Of a DNA stretch of 64,000 nt, positions 63,723-64,000 are shown piece by piece. Every line of letters starts with the position of its first letter. Position 1 is the first letter of the stretch. A program made the position numbers and the translations under genes. Under the pieces are notes generated by a model, which saw nothing but the letters and a program-made list of their open reading frames with translations, was not told the DNA's origin and did not search any database. The stretch spans positions 1 to 64,000 of the forward strand of contig QIAU01000137.1 of NCBI GenBank assembly GCA_003225055.1, in the 5' to 3' direction. Origin of the DNA: Acidobacteriota bacterium. Lineage in GTDB: Bacteria; Acidobacteriota; Terriglobia; Terriglobales; Acidobacteriaceae.

Positions 63723-64000
63723 TTACTTTTTCGAATCGCGGCCTTGCGCGAGTAAGCGGGTACGGAACTCGTCTGCGACTCCAAGATATGCTTTGGGATC
63801 ATCGAGGCTGGCCAGTGTCGAGGCCTCGAGGACTTTCTTGACTTCAGGAATCTCGCGCAGCACTTCAGCGAGCGACTTCTTTTCCTCCACACTGCGGCGA
63901 GTGGCCTGCTCCACGAGTCTGTGTGCGGCATCGCGACCGAGAGCCGGGCCCAACAGGATCATGGCCCGCTCGGCAAAAACCAGCCCATTCGTCGCGTCAA
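63723..64000 (-). CDS. pcaB: PcaB, 3-carboxy-cis,cis-muconate cycloisomerase (C-terminal part, cut by window end)
   Basis: The last 92 codons of a gene that continues beyond the window: DATNGLVFAERAMILLGPAL, GRDAAHRLVEQATRRSVEE, then SLAEVLREIPEV and DDPKAYLGVADEFRTRLL. This is the C-terminal helical domain of the adenylosuccinate-lyase/cycloisomerase family in its PcaB form. It converts 3-carboxymuconate to 4-carboxymuconolactone, the substrate of PcaL 14 bases downstream. Confidence 0.85.
   Translation of the reverse strand, partial: DATNGLVFAERAMILLGPALGRDAAHRLVEQATRRSVEEKKSLAEVLREIPEVKKVLEASTLASLDDPKAYLGVADEFRTRLLAQGRDSKK

Overview
The window looks like a piece of an Acidobacteriota chromosome (Terriglobia/Koribacter-like). 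This is inferred from four very large TonB-dependent receptors of the Oar type (a carboxypeptidase-regulatory-like N-terminal domain and a C-terminal Phe), an SBBP-repeat secreted protein, and many Tat-exported sugar enzymes next to them. No rRNA, tRNA or CRISPR array was seen. The content is carbohydrate and aromatic-compound catabolism, with an unusually large number of broken genes.

Layout. 1-5.3 kb: a decayed phage-type DNA-hypermodification gene, a small orphan gene, an SBBP repeat protein whose last part is out of frame, and gene relics. 5.3-6.7 kb: an exported metallophosphoesterase and a cupredoxin. 7.3-13.8 kb (minus): receptor 1, two TIM-barrel sugar isomerases/epimerases and a Gfo/Idh/MocA oxidoreductase in one operon. 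14.2-22.8 kb (plus): a uronate operon with a LarA-like nickel racemase/epimerase homologue, an IclR regulator with a perfect palindrome at its start, a hexuronate-type MFS transporter, a KDG kinase, an IolB/KduI-like isomerase, KduD and KDPG aldolase. An internally deleted IS200/IS605 element sits between the last two genes. 22.8-38.7 kb (minus): a long glycan locus led by receptor 2, with a GH101-like gene, a UxaA-type dehydratase, a non-phosphorylating L-fucose pathway, L-fucose/L-rhamnose mutarotase, GH29, two GH28 genes (one broken) and GH27. 38.9-44.4 kb (plus): an IclR relic, a DUF4861-GH88 fusion, and two alginate-lyase-family genes, one shattered and one with its signal peptide out of frame. 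45-52.8 kb: a GH3 glucosidase, a LacI regulator and receptor 3, tied together by two copies of the same operator-like palindrome. 52.9-55.8 kb: a TPR protein and a lipoprotein. 55.9-64 kb (minus): benzoate-CoA ligase behind an E1-beta relic, receptor 4, a PQQ-dehydrogenase broken by an inversion, PcaL and the end of PcaB.

How it fits together. Polysaccharide lyases and GH88 would release unsaturated uronates. The IolB-like isomerase, KduD, KdgK and Eda can turn these into pyruvate and glyceraldehyde-3-phosphate. The minus-strand locus would strip fucose, galactose and galacturonate from a complex glycan and oxidise L-fucose. The right end feeds aromatic acids into the beta-ketoadipate pathway.

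The main oddity is decay. At least ten genes carry frameshifts, deletions, a fusion or an inversion, often beside an intact paralogue. Either the locus is eroding or the assembly contains indel errors. Deletions, a chimera and an inversion are hard to explain by base-calling error, so at least part of the decay is probably real.
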